A DNA stretch of 64,000 nt from Oreohelix idahoensis (taxonomy: Eukaryota; Mollusca; Gastropoda; Stylommatophora; Oreohelicidae): positions 124,001-188,000 of the forward strand of contig JAMPIV010000302.1 of NCBI GenBank assembly GCA_024509875.1, given 5' to 3'. The notes under the pieces were generated by a model. That model was not told where the DNA came from. It did no database searches and was given only the letters and a program-made list of their open reading frames with translations. A program made the translations under genes and the position numbers. The stretch's first letter is position 1. Every line of letters begins with the position of its first letter. Below are positions 1 to 12,036 of the stretch, in pieces.

Positions 1-420
1 AGATGGTGGTATACCGCTCCACCTATGTTCCAGTCTTGACTTATGGATGCGAGTAATGTGCAATGACTAAAATCCACAAATGTCCGATCCAAACCTCAAA
101 AATGAGGTATCTGAGAAATGTGGTTGAAGTAATAAGAAGAGACATGGTCCGCAACCAGATGATACGTCAAGAACTAAGAACCCAACCCCTGCAGACCTAA
201 GTAGAACAGTCCCAACTAAGGTGGTTTGGCCATGTTTGCAGAATGGGAGAAGATCGGCTGCCACGGCCCGTATGAGAGGCTAAGAGCCAGGGATCCAGAC
301 CTCCAGGACGACCCCCAAAGTCCGCTGGAAGGACAACATTAGACAATCTCTGAAGGACCTAGGACTAGAATGGAACCAGGCCAGGAGGAAGACAGCCTAT
401 AGGATAGTATAGTGCTCTCC
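1..420 (+). pseudogene. Non-LTR retrotransposon ORF, C-terminal remnant
   Basis: Translating the plus strand with frame changes gives the post-RT tail typical of RTE-like non-LTR retrotransposons: a VPVLTYGCE segment (the usual LTYGAE/LLYGSE motif), MRYLRNVVEVIRRD, then a WFGH-type motif, a GRPP-like basic stretch and a run of Arg/Lys near the end. Several in-frame stops and shifts break it, so it cannot make protein. The left end is cut by the window. The 3' side runs into an A-rich tail with a short AAGT-type repeat near 455-465. It differs from families A and B described below. The family is recognised from these motifs; the clade is inferred. Confidence 0.7.
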
Positions 421-1017
421 CTTCCAAACCTCTACACATCACGGTAAAAGAGGAACGAATAAGTAAGTATATATTTTACCATGTACAAATATGTTTATGT
501 ATGTGTGACAAACGAGCGTCAGGTCTTATCGCTGTCTGTCCCATCATCTCTCTTTTCTTTTATTTTCAACCACATTTGCTCTTTCATCGTTGCGCAAGTA
601 ATCTTTAAACAGACTGAACTTTAAACTGTAATCTTTATTACCCGCGACTTGTATCTAAAGTGTAACTTAACGCTCCTTTGATTCAGGTTTCCACATTGTT
701 AAACCCATCTGGTTTCATGATAATCTTGGGAAACACAGCTGACGATAGAACGATTTCTTTTGATACGTAGGTCACTGTGCAGATATCGTCAGACATACCA
801 CTTGGAGTATTCAATATTTTGGAAGTCACACAGGTAACACCATATGGTAGTCTATTCATAGCTAAGCCGCTGTTTAAACAAACTACGGTCATCGCGAACA
901 GACAATGGACGCACACAAACAATAGACTCCGGGCGTGGGACATCAAAAGGCCCGTGACACGGACTATCACTTTTGTTTCCAGATGGTAGCCGACAGTTTG
1001 GAGAAGGAAGAATGCCT
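421..1017. other. Unassigned stretch without recognised gene
   Basis: Short ORFs on both strands overlap at 683-1100. The minus-strand one (970 to 683, 95 residues) has a hydrophobic start that looks like a signal peptide. Nothing supports expression and no family is recognised. The stretch adjoins Helitron helicase sequence on the right and may be eroded Helitron. Confidence 0.3.
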
Positions 1018-1102
1018 CTTGATAGTGATGATAATAAGGCCACTATACTTCCTGGCTGTGACAAGGGAGAAGATGTCTTTATAACACGGATACCCATCAT
1101 AC
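1018..1102 (+). pseudogene. Helitron (Pif1-like) helicase fragment, part 1
   Basis: The plus-strand reading NKATILPGCDKGEDVFITR followed by IPII matches the segment of Helitron-encoded Pif1-type helicases usually read as IEATIL-x-KGEDVFIPRIP. In intact elements this precedes the PFxFKR-LQFP block. Here the reading stops exactly where a TG...CA insertion begins at 1103. It resumes at 2323 in the same frame, using the duplicated ATAC. This is a degraded cut-off of a rolling-circle element; the Rep domain and N-terminal helicase motifs are not visible upstream. Confidence 0.75.
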
Positions 1103-2322
1103 TGTGGACGTTTATGATAGCTTGTGTAATATTTCATACTTCTTCAATTTGTGATCGTATAGGTTTCGTATCTCTACAGCAGCTATTTTGTGGTAAGGGA
1201 GACTTCTTACTTTCTTCACAACGACAAACAGTTCATGTCCTGACAGCTGATGGATGATTTCACGAGTTGATGAATGACTTCACACTGACAGCAGTAACAT
1301 TTATATGTTAACTTTTTTTTTACATGATCAAAAAAGTTAAAGAAATTGTATGCCCAACCTTCCTCATGAGGCTGGCAGACTTTATACAGCAAAACTTCAG
1401 TAGGTGATAATAAAAATGTCTTTTATTCTCTCTCTTTTTCTGTCGCTGCTTCTATATTCATATTGTCTCTAGTGATTATGGTGGTGTGGCTTGAGAACCA
1501 CTGTTGTCACTATTTTTCCTGTCATAATATTCTTCGTATGTCTTCGCTGTTTATTCTATTTGTTCTGACTTATTTTTTCTGATTTCTTGACTTGTCGTGT
1601 CTTAGTGAGACTGGCCTAGCCGTCAGGGAAGTTGGTTTACCAAGTATATCTCTTGCTTGCTAGTCTGTCATCTGTCTACTGTCCTTCACTATTTGGCTAC
1701 ATAACTTAAAATTGTTCAACTTTCCTGGGTTTTCGAAATATACACATTATCTTGTATTGGCAACACTGGCAACTTGTCCACTGAATAATATACTGAACTG
1801 TCATATCTACTTGTGGCGTACCAAGCGATTGAGTGTCTGAGTGATAGTTATAACTTTTCTGTCACCACATAATCAACCAAAACCACTTTGGCTCATCACT
1901 CAATGAAAACTCTCAATTCAGCTTGCCACTTCTAAATCACTTTACACTCTTGGGAGAAAACCCAACTTGCACCTTGACGCTATCGCGTTTCGAATCTGAC
2001 TGATTTAATTTTGAACAACGATTTACAACAACAACTATTTTCGAACATTCTAGAACACACCGTCTCACTAAAAGCTCACTCAAAAATAAATTTCCTGTGC
2101 AAAGTCTCTACGCTCACGTAGCTGAACTTAACATTTTAATTCTCAGCCAAGGTCAGCCGCACTAAACAGTGTGATCAAGGGACGTTAACCCTACTCTTCT
2201 CTCCTTCTTCAATGTATAATGGACTATTGCCCTTAGAATACAAATCTAATTTCAATCATAATAGTCGATCTCATAGAAATAAAAGTCTACTCGAATTACT
2301 CTTACCCACACTAACTGTTACA
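1103..2322. mobile_element. Probable solo LTR inserted in Helitron helicase
   Basis: The 1,220-bp insertion starts TGTGGACGTT and ends AACTGTTACA, the TG...CA ends of an LTR. It is flanked by a 4-bp direct repeat ATAC (1099-1102 and 2323-2326). Removing it with one ATAC copy rejoins the helicase reading frame. There is no coding sequence and no internal direct repeat that would mark two LTRs, so a solo LTR is the simplest reading. The orientation and parent family are unknown, and it does not resemble the LTRs at 31215 or 49982. Confidence 0.7.
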
Positions 2323-2600
2323 ATACCATTTGACATGACCTTTAACTTCAAGAGACCAACTTCCTATTCGGCTGAGTTTTGCCATGTTAATTGACAAGTC
2401 TCAAGGACAAACATTAACCATTGCTGGCTTACTATTGGAGAAGTCTTACATTTCCCATGGACAACTGCATGTAGGATGTTCAAGAGTTGGAAGTCCAAAT
2501 AATCTTTTTATTTATACCCCTACTTGAAAGACGCGCAACATTGTGTATATTGAGGTGTTCGGTAACAATACTTTTAATTAAATTTGAATATGTATCGTTG
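2323..2600 (+). pseudogene. Helitron (Pif1-like) helicase fragment, part 2
   Basis: The first part reads PFDMTFNFKR. After a one-base shift near 2353 it continues with LSFAMLIDKSQGQ, then SHGQLHVGCSRVGSPNNLF. These are the last two conserved motifs (V and VI) of the Pif1-like helicase carried by Helitrons, with the diagnostic INKSQGQ and ACSRV cores. A TGA follows IYTPT, after which KTRNIVYIEVF continues the family pattern. At least one frameshift and one stop make this a pseudogene. It is the direct continuation of the piece at 1018-1102. Confidence 0.85.
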
Positions 2601-2785
2601 AGGTATCTCGCAAGTGCATATAACAGCAACAGCTGCAACTCACCTTGAATGAAAAAATGCACCAAACGGTACCCCATACCATTTCTTAAGGACACATCTA
2701 ATTCATCAATTCTTATCTCTTTTTTAACAGACGAAAGACGCATTAACAGTTACATTATTTGTACTCCGGCAACGCCGGTATATCT
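2601..2785 (+). mobile_element. Helitron 3' terminal region with hairpin
   Basis: About 170 bp after the helicase remnant there is a GC-rich hairpin, CCGGC-AAC-GCCGG (2766-2778), flanked by GTAC/TAT. Helitrons end in such a hairpin a few bases before CTRR. Here TATCTATA follows and a TA-rich tract begins at once, so the exact CTRR end is lost or altered. The hairpin sequence and its position make a Helitron terminus likely. Confidence 0.55.
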
Positions 2786-2812
2786 ATATTTATATATTTA
2801 TATATTTATATA

Positions 2813-3720
<908 letters not shown>

Positions 3721-3800
3721 ATTTTTGAAGTTCAGACTTGGGGCTACATTTCAATGTGAATTGTATCTGTTTTCTTGCCTATTGAATAAAATTAAAAATT

Positions 3801-3830
3801 ACGAGGCATTACTTTTTGACCTTCCCTCGT
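3801..3830 (-). repeat. Right terminal inverted repeat of mariner
   Basis: Read on the minus strand this begins ACGAGGGAAGGTCAAAAAGT and is followed outward by TATA. TCAAAAAGTAATG is a common mariner terminal motif. The matching left end is not found because the 5' part of the element was lost in the (TA)n palindrome. Confidence 0.6.
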
Positions 3831-3993
3831 ATATATATTGTTGCGTCCTAAATTGTGCGTATATGTGCTCGATAAATAAAATATACAAATCCTATTACCA
3901 ACACCTTAGTTGGTGCGTACTCTCTTAACAAAAGAAGGACCTGATGACTACTTGTGAATGTTAAGGACTCATAAAGGACGCAACAATATATAT
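3831..3993. mobile_element. Small inverted-repeat element in TA flanks (MITE-like)
   Basis: Perfect 12-bp terminal arms TTGTTGCGTCCT (3838-3849) and AGGACGCAACAA (3975-3986) bound a 149-bp unit with TA on both sides. Counting the flanking TAs, the arms match over 19 bp. There is no coding capacity. The TA flanks suggest a Tc1/mariner-type non-autonomous element, which is inferred because the parent is not in the window. The unit abuts the mariner right end directly. Confidence 0.5.
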
Positions 3994-4019
3994 ATGTATA
4001 TATTCTTCTTCTTCTTCTT

Positions 4020-5395
4020 TGATCCATAACCGCCAACCGTCAAAGCAGTCAGCGGCCATCACGCCTGGTGGCGTCTTGTAGGGCAGCAACAAATTGATTC
4101 AACTTTGCTCGGTCGGCGGCCATCCTTCGTACAGTGCCCCAACTGTGGTTCATTCTTTGCATCTCAGCTTCCACAGTTCTCCGCCAATTTGTTTTTGGTC
4201 GGCCTCTCTTTCGCTTTCCCTCGGGGGTCCATAGCATAGCTGTTCTTGTGATGGTATCAGGGTCCCTTCTGAGGACGTGGCCAACCCAACTCCAGCGTCT
4301 GCCAGCTATGATGGTGTGCATGTCCTCCTGGTTACTCCGAATAAGTAGTTCGTGGTTGCTGATGGTGTTTGGCCAAAAGATTCGGAGAATTTTCCTTAGG
4401 CAGATTGTGTGGAAGGAGGACAGTTTTGTTATTTCCGTCTCTGTTACTCTCCAACATTCCGCACCATAGAGAAGCACAGAAAGTACACAGCTCTCATACA
4501 GTCTTAATTTGGTGTTTGTTCTATACTGGAAAGACTTCCAAATGTTGTTGAGAACAGCAAAGGCTGTTCTCGCTTTATTCATTCTGTTGTTAATGTCCTT
4601 GCTTGTTCCGCCGTCAGGTGTTACTATGCTTCCTCGGTAAGTAAATGTGTCTGTCTGTTCTAACTTCTGGTTCCTTACTGTTATTGGCTCAGGATTGCCT
4701 ACATTTAGTGTCATGACCTCTGTCTTCTTCAAATTGATGTTCAGGCTAACCTGCTGGCCATACTTATTCAGTCTATCGGTTTTGTCTTGAATGTGTTGAT
4801 GTGAATGCGCGAGTAGTGCAATGTCATCTTCATATTCCAAATCTTCCAGCGTAGAAAACGCTGTCCATCTAATTCCTCTTGGACTGCCCTCTATTGTCTG
4901 GCGCATCACCCAATCTATGACTGTCAAAAATAATGTTGTTGATAAGGGGCATCCCTGTCGTACTCCTGTTTTCACTTCGAAAGTTACATTACTCGATCCA
5001 ACACTGCACGTAAAGTTAGAATAGAGGCTTTTTAATAATGGAAACAATGCAGCTGGGAATTCCATAAGCCCTCAGAATTTTCCATAGGCTGTCCCTGTGT
5101 ATGCTGTCGAAAGCCTTTTCAAAATCAACAAAGTTAATGTACAGCTGTCTCTGCCATTCTGAGCACTGCTCTATAATGTTCCTGAGGGCAAATATATGAT
5201 CTGCACATCTTCTGTTCTTTCTGAAGCCCGCTTGTTCTTTCCTCAGTTTATGGTCAACTGCTTTTGAAATTCTCTGGATGATTATCCTCCCTAGTATTTT
5301 GCTGGGCACTGAGAGGAGGGTAATTCCTCTCCAGTTGTTGCAGTCTGCAAAGCGCCCTTCTTGGGCAATTTGACAATTATTCCTTTACTCCACTC
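4020..5395 (-). pseudogene. Non-LTR retrotransposon family A, RT to 3' end
   Basis: Read on the minus strand from 5395, this is a 5'-truncated RTE-like non-LTR element. It runs from the RT fingers (WSKGIIVKLP, then NNWRGITLLSVPSKILG after a shift near 5350) through QAGFRKNRRCADHIFALR, the palm FVDFEKAFDSIHRDSLW and GVRQGCPLS to the catalytic box. There YADD is changed to YEDD (LEYEDDIALLAH), which should impair activity. The post-RT tail follows: LLYGAECWR, RRWSWVGHVLRRD and RKRGRPKTNWRR. A second shift near 5040-5060 breaks the palm. The 3' end is a short GAA tract at about 4007-4020. Its 5' end falls at a short TA tract. Confidence 0.88.
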
Positions 5396-5408
5396 TATAT
5401 ATATATAT

Positions 5409-5749
5409 CACCAACCAAGATCTCCTTACTCGGAGCAAGCAAAAGGACATGCACACCATCATAGCTGGCAGACGCTGGAGCTGGGTTGGCCATGTCCTCA
5501 GAAGAGACTCCGATGCTATCACAAGAACAGCTATGCTATGGACCCCTGAAGGAAAACGAAAGAGAGGTCGACCAAAAACAACTTGGCGGAGGATTGTGGA
5601 GACTGAGATGCATAATATGAACCAGAGTTGGGGCACTACGAAGTATGGCCACCGACCGAGCAAAGTGGAATCAATTTGTTGTTGCCCTACAAGACGCCAC
5701 CAGGCGTGATGGCCATCGACTGCTTTGATGGCGGCGGCTAAGGATCAAA

Positions 5750-5750
<1 letters not shown>
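5409..5750 (+). pseudogene. Non-LTR family A, 3'-terminal copy (inverted)
   Basis: This is a plus-strand copy of the last 340 bp of family A: RRWSWVGHVLRRDSDAITRT, then a PEGKRKRGRPKTTWRR stretch and the shared 3' end GGCGGCTAAGGATCAAAG. It is strongly similar to the minus-strand copy at 4020-4350, so the two form an inverted repeat about 1.1 kb apart. Because both copies keep a 3' end, this is two insertions, not one inverted during integration. A short TA tract marks its 5' junction and a long TA tract its 3' side. Confidence 0.85.
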
Positions 5751-5841
<91 letters not shown>

Positions 5842-5859
5842 TATATATATATATATATA
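5751..5859. repeat. (TA)n microsatellite, left flank of Tc1 element
   Basis: Nearly pure TA with a few TATTATA interruptions. It directly abuts the terminal repeat of the Tc1 element at 5860, which inserted at a TA. Confidence 0.95.
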
Positions 5860-7162
5860 CAGTACTTTGCAAAAAAAATGGCAGTCATATTGCTCAGCTA
5901 AATAAGCTGAAATCTAATTAAATATGCATGTTCTGCCCCAAATTTGCACTCCACTTAAGTGAGCAAACACTACCAAAAGTAAAAAAAAAATTAGCGTAGA
6001 GTAAAGTCCCTTGATAATAGAGCAGACGACAATTTCTAATGTTAGTGGCAGAAAATGGATACAAAGTCAAAGTGTATGTTAATTTCACAGCTTTGGAATG
6101 AAGGAAATCAAACATGTTCCAACATTTCTAAAACCTTGAACATTCCTGAGCGGACTGTCTACAGAGTTGTGAGTAAATTAAAAGCAGGTAATGGAATCGA
6201 GCGAAAAGAAGGTAGTGGGAGGCCAAGAATTTTGGTCACAAAGGACCATCGGTGTCTCGCCCAAATCGTTTGGGCTGGGCCAATGAAGAGTGTAGAAAAC
6301 ATACGGCAGCGCATGATCGAGTTGGGAAGCCCAGAGGTATCTAATGCTACTGTCAACCGGGAGCTACACAGGATGAATTACACAAAAAAGCGGGTAATTT
6401 CGTCACCATTGCTCACAGAGACTCACAAACAGATGCGCTTGAACTGGTGCCACGAACACCAAAATTTGTCATGGGACAATGTGATTTTTTTTCAGATGAA
6501 TGTTCTCTTTGGTCTTATCCTGCTCAAATAAATATTTGGACGAAAGGCTCTGTAACGCCTGTGTACCAGCGACCGAAACATACCTAGAAATTCCATCTTT
6601 GGGGGAGGGGTGTCAGCAAGAGGTGCCACCCCACTGTGTGTTTTCACAGGAATTCTCACGAAAGAAAGGTACATCGACATACTAGAGGGACACCTTCTGC
6701 CATTTATGCAGGTCATGTACCCCGATGGGTGCACATTTCAACATGACAATGACCCAAATCATACAGCTCATACCCCCAAAGCATGGCTGCAAGAGAAGAA
6801 TGTGATAGTGCTGAAGTCGCCCAGCAACAGTCCCGATCAAAACCCAATTGAAAACGTTTGGGCACTACTCAAGAATCATTTAAAAAAGAGTGGAGTCAGA
6901 GACGTTGAACAATTGAAGAAGGTAGCTGAAAAATACTGGGACAGTCTGACTCTCAATTACCTACAAACATTTGTGGGAAGTATGCCTCGCCGCATCCAGG
7001 CTTGCCTTGCTGGAGAAGGCAACATTATATTGTACTGAAACCACTGTTAATAGATAGGGGAGATACCAATCTTCCTCTGGACATACAGTTTTTATTATTA
7101 TTTGCTTCTATGAGTGTGCTGCGTTGCGAAAATATGACTGCCATTTTTTTTGCAAAGTACTG
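5860..7162 (+). mobile_element. Tc1-family DNA transposon, full length but decayed
   Basis: The 1,303-bp unit has perfect 32-bp terminal inverted repeats starting CAGTACTTTGCAAAA (5860-5891 and complement 7131-7162). It is bordered by TA on both sides inside long (TA)n tracts, as expected for TA-targeting Tc1/mariner elements. It carries one transposase gene (6055-7038), which is broken. The intact ends mean it could still be moved by an enzyme made elsewhere. Confidence 0.95.
6055..7038 (+). pseudogene. Tc1-like transposase, frameshifted
   Basis: The start is the ATG of MDTKSKCMLIS. An N-terminal paired-type helix-turn-helix follows (NISKTLNIPERTVYRVVSKL), then an AT-hook-like GSGRP, a second HTH and the catalytic domain. 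The DD34E triad is recognisable: Asp in FSDE, Asp in QHDNDPNHTA and Glu in SPDQNPIENVW, with 34 residues between the last two. The reading is broken by a shift in a T run near 6490, a TAG near 6581 and a shift in a G run near 6603. Total length (about 325 codons) is normal for Tc1. The element is recognised with certainty; the protein is not functional as written. Confidence 0.93.
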
Positions 7163-7387
<225 letters not shown>

Positions 7388-10032
7388 GGACGAACGCAGA
7401 AGAAGAAAGAAGATCACACCAGGAGAATCTCTGCACAGACCACGAACTCCGTAACACCGGCGAGAATCCATATGTGTGTATACAGCAATCACACATTCTA
7501 TAAATACTTGTAGTTTTCCTAATTTTTAATTTGTGCCATGGTAGCGGCGGTATGGCCTACTCTTAACGATCTCCAACTACCGAAGGATTTTTAAAGTGCA
7601 AAGCTTACACACGGGAGCTCCTATTTTTTGCCATTATTAGAGAAAGCTAGGCATCTGATCTCATTAACCAGGAAATCAGGGTGAAGTATGACATCATTTA
7701 AACCCACTTGTTCTGAAAAAAAAGTGTCCATCAGTTATATTCCCTGTACTGGGAACAAACCCGCTACCTTTAGAACTAGAGGCGGACGCCATACCTCTTA
7801 GCCACTTCAACACCCAGACTTGTAATGGCATACGCACAATGCGATTAATATGAGATTGTGCATGAAACGTGCAACTTCATTGTCATAAAAGGTTTTGATG
7901 TTATTAAAAGATGGGCTATCCTGGACAAATAGGTGTATCAGATGATACCAGGATAGTGCCAGATAAGAGACTGGTCTTATAAGTAATACCCCCTTCTCTG
8001 AAAAGTGCAAGGGTGTATAGATATCAAAGTGGGGTCAAGCTATGTAAGTTCTCAGAGAAGATGATGATGATGTACTCTGAATCCCTAACCGCTACCTCTT
8101 CTGATCCCAAAGTGATTTAGATTATCTGTGTTGTGTTATTTGGCAAATTGTCTATGGTAATTTATTTAATATAACAGGGATTGAATTCAAGCAGAACTTT
8201 AACTTTAATAAAATTATTTAAGCAAGGCTGTATGAAAGTTTTATGTACAATTTAATTGTCCTAAACCTCAATCTTTTAGGTCAGGACTTCTCAAAATAAA
8301 GAAAATGATATTTACACAGTAACTTAAATAGTTTGGAAAATCGGTTCCACTTTTGTAAAGGGGTCACAGTAATAATTGCACACTCAGTTCATGTTCATAA
8401 TATTGATACTTCTGCTAGTACTTCACTGTAAGGTCTTTTGATTACTTTGGAAGGTCTGATACTTTCATCCTACAAAGGTTTGTAAGTTTTCTTGGGTGAA
8501 TGAGTTTGGATGAACCGACATTGCCTTCTTAAAGGACTTAACTTTAGATTGTTGATGCTGCTGTTCTTTCAATAGTAGTCAGGATCACCAACTTTGTGAC
8601 TCCTGGCTGAAAAGATGGGGTCTGGCTCCAGGTTTATGAGGAGCTCTGAACTCCCACACGCTCTTCCTCTCAATTGAATGCAGCCACGAGGTAAATTCGT
8701 GATATAACCTGGAATAAAAGGACAACCCATTCCATGTAGAAGTCTGCCTGAATCAATTCACCCATAAACATTATTAAAACTTACCATTGTCAGATATTTG
8801 GGCTAACAAGTTGCACAAGACCTTGAATTCCGTTGCCTACAATCAGTTTCATGTAATCATTCTTTCTCCATGTTGATTCAATGTTAGTGTCCCTCGTCCA
8901 TGTTTGGCTTCCATACAATAATCATGGTAAGTACAATACAGCATGTGACCTATTGATTACTTCATTCTAACCTTCCCTATATGTTTATCACATGATCTTA
9001 GGCTTTTACTCAAAGGTCAATTATTTAATCAAAATATGCAAATAAAATTATCTTCTTTACCCTCAGGTAAATAAGTTCACACACACACAAGCTGACTGTC
9101 CGTAAAAGGGTTCTTAGCACTGCTCTTTCAGTTCAAACGGCAAAGGCGTGGATTTTTTGATTCAATGGCGGAAAACCACAAGTGGTTGTTACTATTTATA
9201 GAACTACACCCGCCCAATCAGGATTAAAGTCAAAAAAACTTCCCAAGAAATCGTGACCTACGTTTTCATTATCCTGTTTGTATAATCTAACTAACTTTTA
9301 ATATTTTATATTTCAATTATTAGTGGACCGATTTTAATTATCAAAAGTGATAATTAAACGGCCAATTTCTCTCTATCGTTCTATATAGTTTTCCCTTAGT
9401 TATTCCTTTGCATTTTAATCTGGGTAATTTTTAAGTAATTAAATTGGGCATTACCCTGATGTGAAAATATCACTAAATAAATTGTATCATGCGTGAATAT
9501 TTATGCTTATGTGTCAATCAATATCAGCGCTATAATTTGAGATATTTCCTACTGTTTAACTATCTTTAGTTATTAAGAAATAAACTATATACGTTCGGTC
9601 AAAAATACAAAATAGCCTCTATTTTCTCGTCAACCAAAATTTTCTTATCACTACAAGAAAAGGAAACGATTTGATTGGTTGTTAAATTTGTACTATGCTC
9701 TTAGATACATTTTTGTGGGCGGTAACTTTTGACTTGTTTCCTAGACAAATTCAAATATACTAGATAAATTGTTGGCGGTAAATTTGACTGGGCCCTCAGA
9801 CAAATTTCAAATACTGTAGTTATTTATAGATTTAAAAATACGATAGCGGTTTTATGAGCGAGGAAATTTGAGCGTGTTGTCATACAGATTCAAAAATTTT
9901 TACGACATTCATCATGAACAAACAAATTGACACAGAAACAACCGCTGCACGAGCTTGTCAATGCTTATAAGAATTTCCTATGACGGACCAGCTGCTGTTG
10001 TAGCTGCGTGCTCCGTGAGACGCGTACAGAGA
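7388..10032. other. 2.6 kb without recognised gene
   Basis: No convincing ORF. A tRNA-like segment lies at 7741-7806 (separate entry). On the minus strand near 8895-8935 a faint LYGSQTWTRD reading resembles the post-RT tail of non-LTR elements but is too short to call. The rest is AT-rich with no repeat I can place. Confidence 0.4.
7741..7806 (-). other. tRNA-like segment, probable SINE head
   Basis: On the minus strand, GTGGCTAAGAGGTATGGC resembles a pol III A box. About 30 bases later GCGGGTTTGTTCCC resembles a B box. The spacing matches a tRNA, but the acceptor arms do not pair, so this is not a working tRNA gene. A tRNA-derived SINE or tRNA pseudogene is the likely source. Confidence 0.45.
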
Positions 10033-11315
10033 AATGACGATCATGATGGTGATGATGATGGTGGTGGTGACGACGATAGTGATGGTGACGACGATGATGA
10101 TGGTGATGATGATAGTGATAGTGTTGATGATGATGATAATGTTGATAGTGATGGTGATGGTGTTGATGGGGATAATTATGATGATGATGATGATGATGAT
10201 GGAGATGATGCCGGTGGTGATGGTGTTGATGATGATGTTGATGGTGATGATGGTGATAGTGGTGTTGACGATGGTGATCCAGAATTATGGTGGTGATGGT
10301 AATGTTGATGGTGATGGTGATGATGTTGTTTATGGTTAAGGTGATGATGATGATGATAAAGGTAATGATGGTGATGATAGCGATGATTGTGATGATGGCG
10401 ATGATGGTGATGTTGATGGTGATGATGCTGGAGATGAGGATGGTGATGGTAATGATGATGGTGATAATTGCTATGATGGTGATGATTATGAGGATGGTGA
10501 TGATCGTTATGATAATGGTGATGGTGAAGGTGATGATAGTGAAGACGATGCTGATGATGATAGCGATGGTGACAATGGCGATGATGATGATGATGGTAAT
10601 GATGTTATTAATGGTAATAATGATGACGAGGGTGATAATGGCGATGATGATGATGGTATGATGGTAATGGTGATGATTAGATGGTGATGATGATGATGAT
10701 GGTGATGATAATGATGTTGATAATAATAATGGTGCTGATGGTGACGGTGATGATGATGGTGATTTTGATGATGATGATCGTGATGATGTTGTTATTGGTG
10801 GTGAGGATTATGGTGATGGTGATGATGATAGTTATGATATTGATGATGGCAATGATAGTGATAATTATGATAGTGATGATGTTAATTATGATGATGATAG
10901 TGATGATGGTGAAGACGAAGATGATGTTGATGTTGGTGATCGTAATTATTGGGAAGATGGTGATGATGATGTTGATGATGATGGTGATAATGGTTATTCT
11001 GATGATGGTGACCATGGTGTTGGTGATGATGATGAGGATGATGATGAGCAGAATGATGGTGATGATAATGGTGGAAATGATGGTGATGGTGTTGATAATG
11101 ATGATGGTGATGATGGTGGATATGATGATGTGATGGTGGTGATGGTGACGATGATGGTGATGAAAATGATGATGATTGTGATTATGATGATGTTGATGAT
11201 GGTGATGTTGACAATATTGATGATGATGGCTGTAATGATGATGATCTTTATGATGATATTGAGGATACTGCTGGTGATAGTGATGATGATGATTACGAAG
11301 ATAATGTAATGATAT
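10033..11315. repeat. TGATGG/GATGAT-type degenerate repeat array
   Basis: About 1.28 kb of imperfect GAT/GGT triplets (patterns such as GATGATGGTGATGATAGTGA) on the plus strand. All three plus frames are largely open, giving Asp-rich or Met/Val-rich translations. This follows from the triplet period and is not evidence of a gene. The array ends near ATGATATAGAG at 11315. Confidence 0.92.
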
Positions 11316-11540
11316 AGAGAACCAGGAAAGAATGTGGAGAAATGTTCATCGGTCGTTATTTAAGAACTGAAGTGAGAGTGAGCACTCTGGGACTGCACTG
11401 TAAGATAAGATGAGAAAACAAAGTATGTAACCGCACACTCACTTGCCAGCCTGCGCGTGCTGCGGTTCGTAGCGACCATATATGCGCTGCCGCGCGAATA
11501 ATTAGACCTTTTCTTAAAATAGATCTACCTGTTGGGCGGC

Positions 11541-11793
11541 GCGTCACCATCACCATTAATATCGTCGTCACCACCAAGACATTAATATCGTCATCATTAC
11601 GACTACCATTATTATCGTCGTGACCGCGATCAACATTATTATCGACATCACTACCACTACCATTAATATTGTCGTCATCACCACCACCATTATTATCGAC
11701 GTCACCACCACCACAATTATTATCGTCGTCACCATCATAACCATTAATATCGTCGTCACCACCACACCCATTAACAACGTCGTCATCACGACC
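11541..11793. repeat. CCAnnATTATCGTCGT-type minisatellite, left part
   Basis: Start of the second array, made of units of about 24 bp with the pattern CACCACCATTATTATCGTCG. On the plus strand it is C/A-rich, the complementary sense of the array at 10033. A 225-bp unrelated spacer (11316-11540) lies between the two arrays. A SINE interrupts the array at 11794. Confidence 0.9.
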
Positions 11794-12036
11794 GTCGGCG
11801 TCTGTGGCCTAATGGATATGAACGCAGTTTCATAATCCAGATATACCAGGTTCGAAACCTGCTGCTGGCGGTTTGGTAGCAGATCGCTTTGTGTGGATTT
11901 TTAACAATGGTATAAGCGCCGTACCGTTCAGAAAGCAATGGCAAACTACTGAACGTAAAAGTTGCCTAGAAAAATCACAAAACAGCCAATAAAAGCTGGG
12001 GTTGATTGCCACGTCCTGTAAAGGATAAGCAACTAA
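11794..12036 (+). mobile_element. tRNA-Arg-derived SINE inserted in the minisatellite
   Basis: The 243-bp insertion is flanked by a 10-bp direct repeat CATCACGACC (11784-11793 and 12037-12046), although similar words occur elsewhere in the array. The head has a pol III A box (GTGGCCTAATGGATA, as in tRNA-Arg) and B box (GGTTCGAAACC near 11851). The body contains GAAAGCAATGGCAAACTACT and TTGCCTAGAAAA, resembling a core motif I associate with some metazoan SINEs. No protein is encoded; SINEs use the enzymes of a partner non-LTR element. tRNA origin is well supported, the family name is not. Confidence 0.78.

Noticed and set aside
683..970. Secreted small protein on the minus strand
   Set aside because: The hydrophobic start is suggestive, but the stretch overlaps plus ORFs, borders Helitron sequence and has no family match.
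4049..5309. A single inversion during one non-LTR insertion
   Set aside because: Both the minus copy and the plus copy at 5409-5750 contain the same 3' end, so two insertions are needed.
7741..7806. Functional tRNA gene
   Set aside because: A and B box-like words are present but no acceptor stem pairs. The same holds at 53448-53540.
10034..11133. Met/Val-rich and Asp-rich ORFs of up to 150 codons
   Set aside because: Triplet repeats keep all frames open; not genes.
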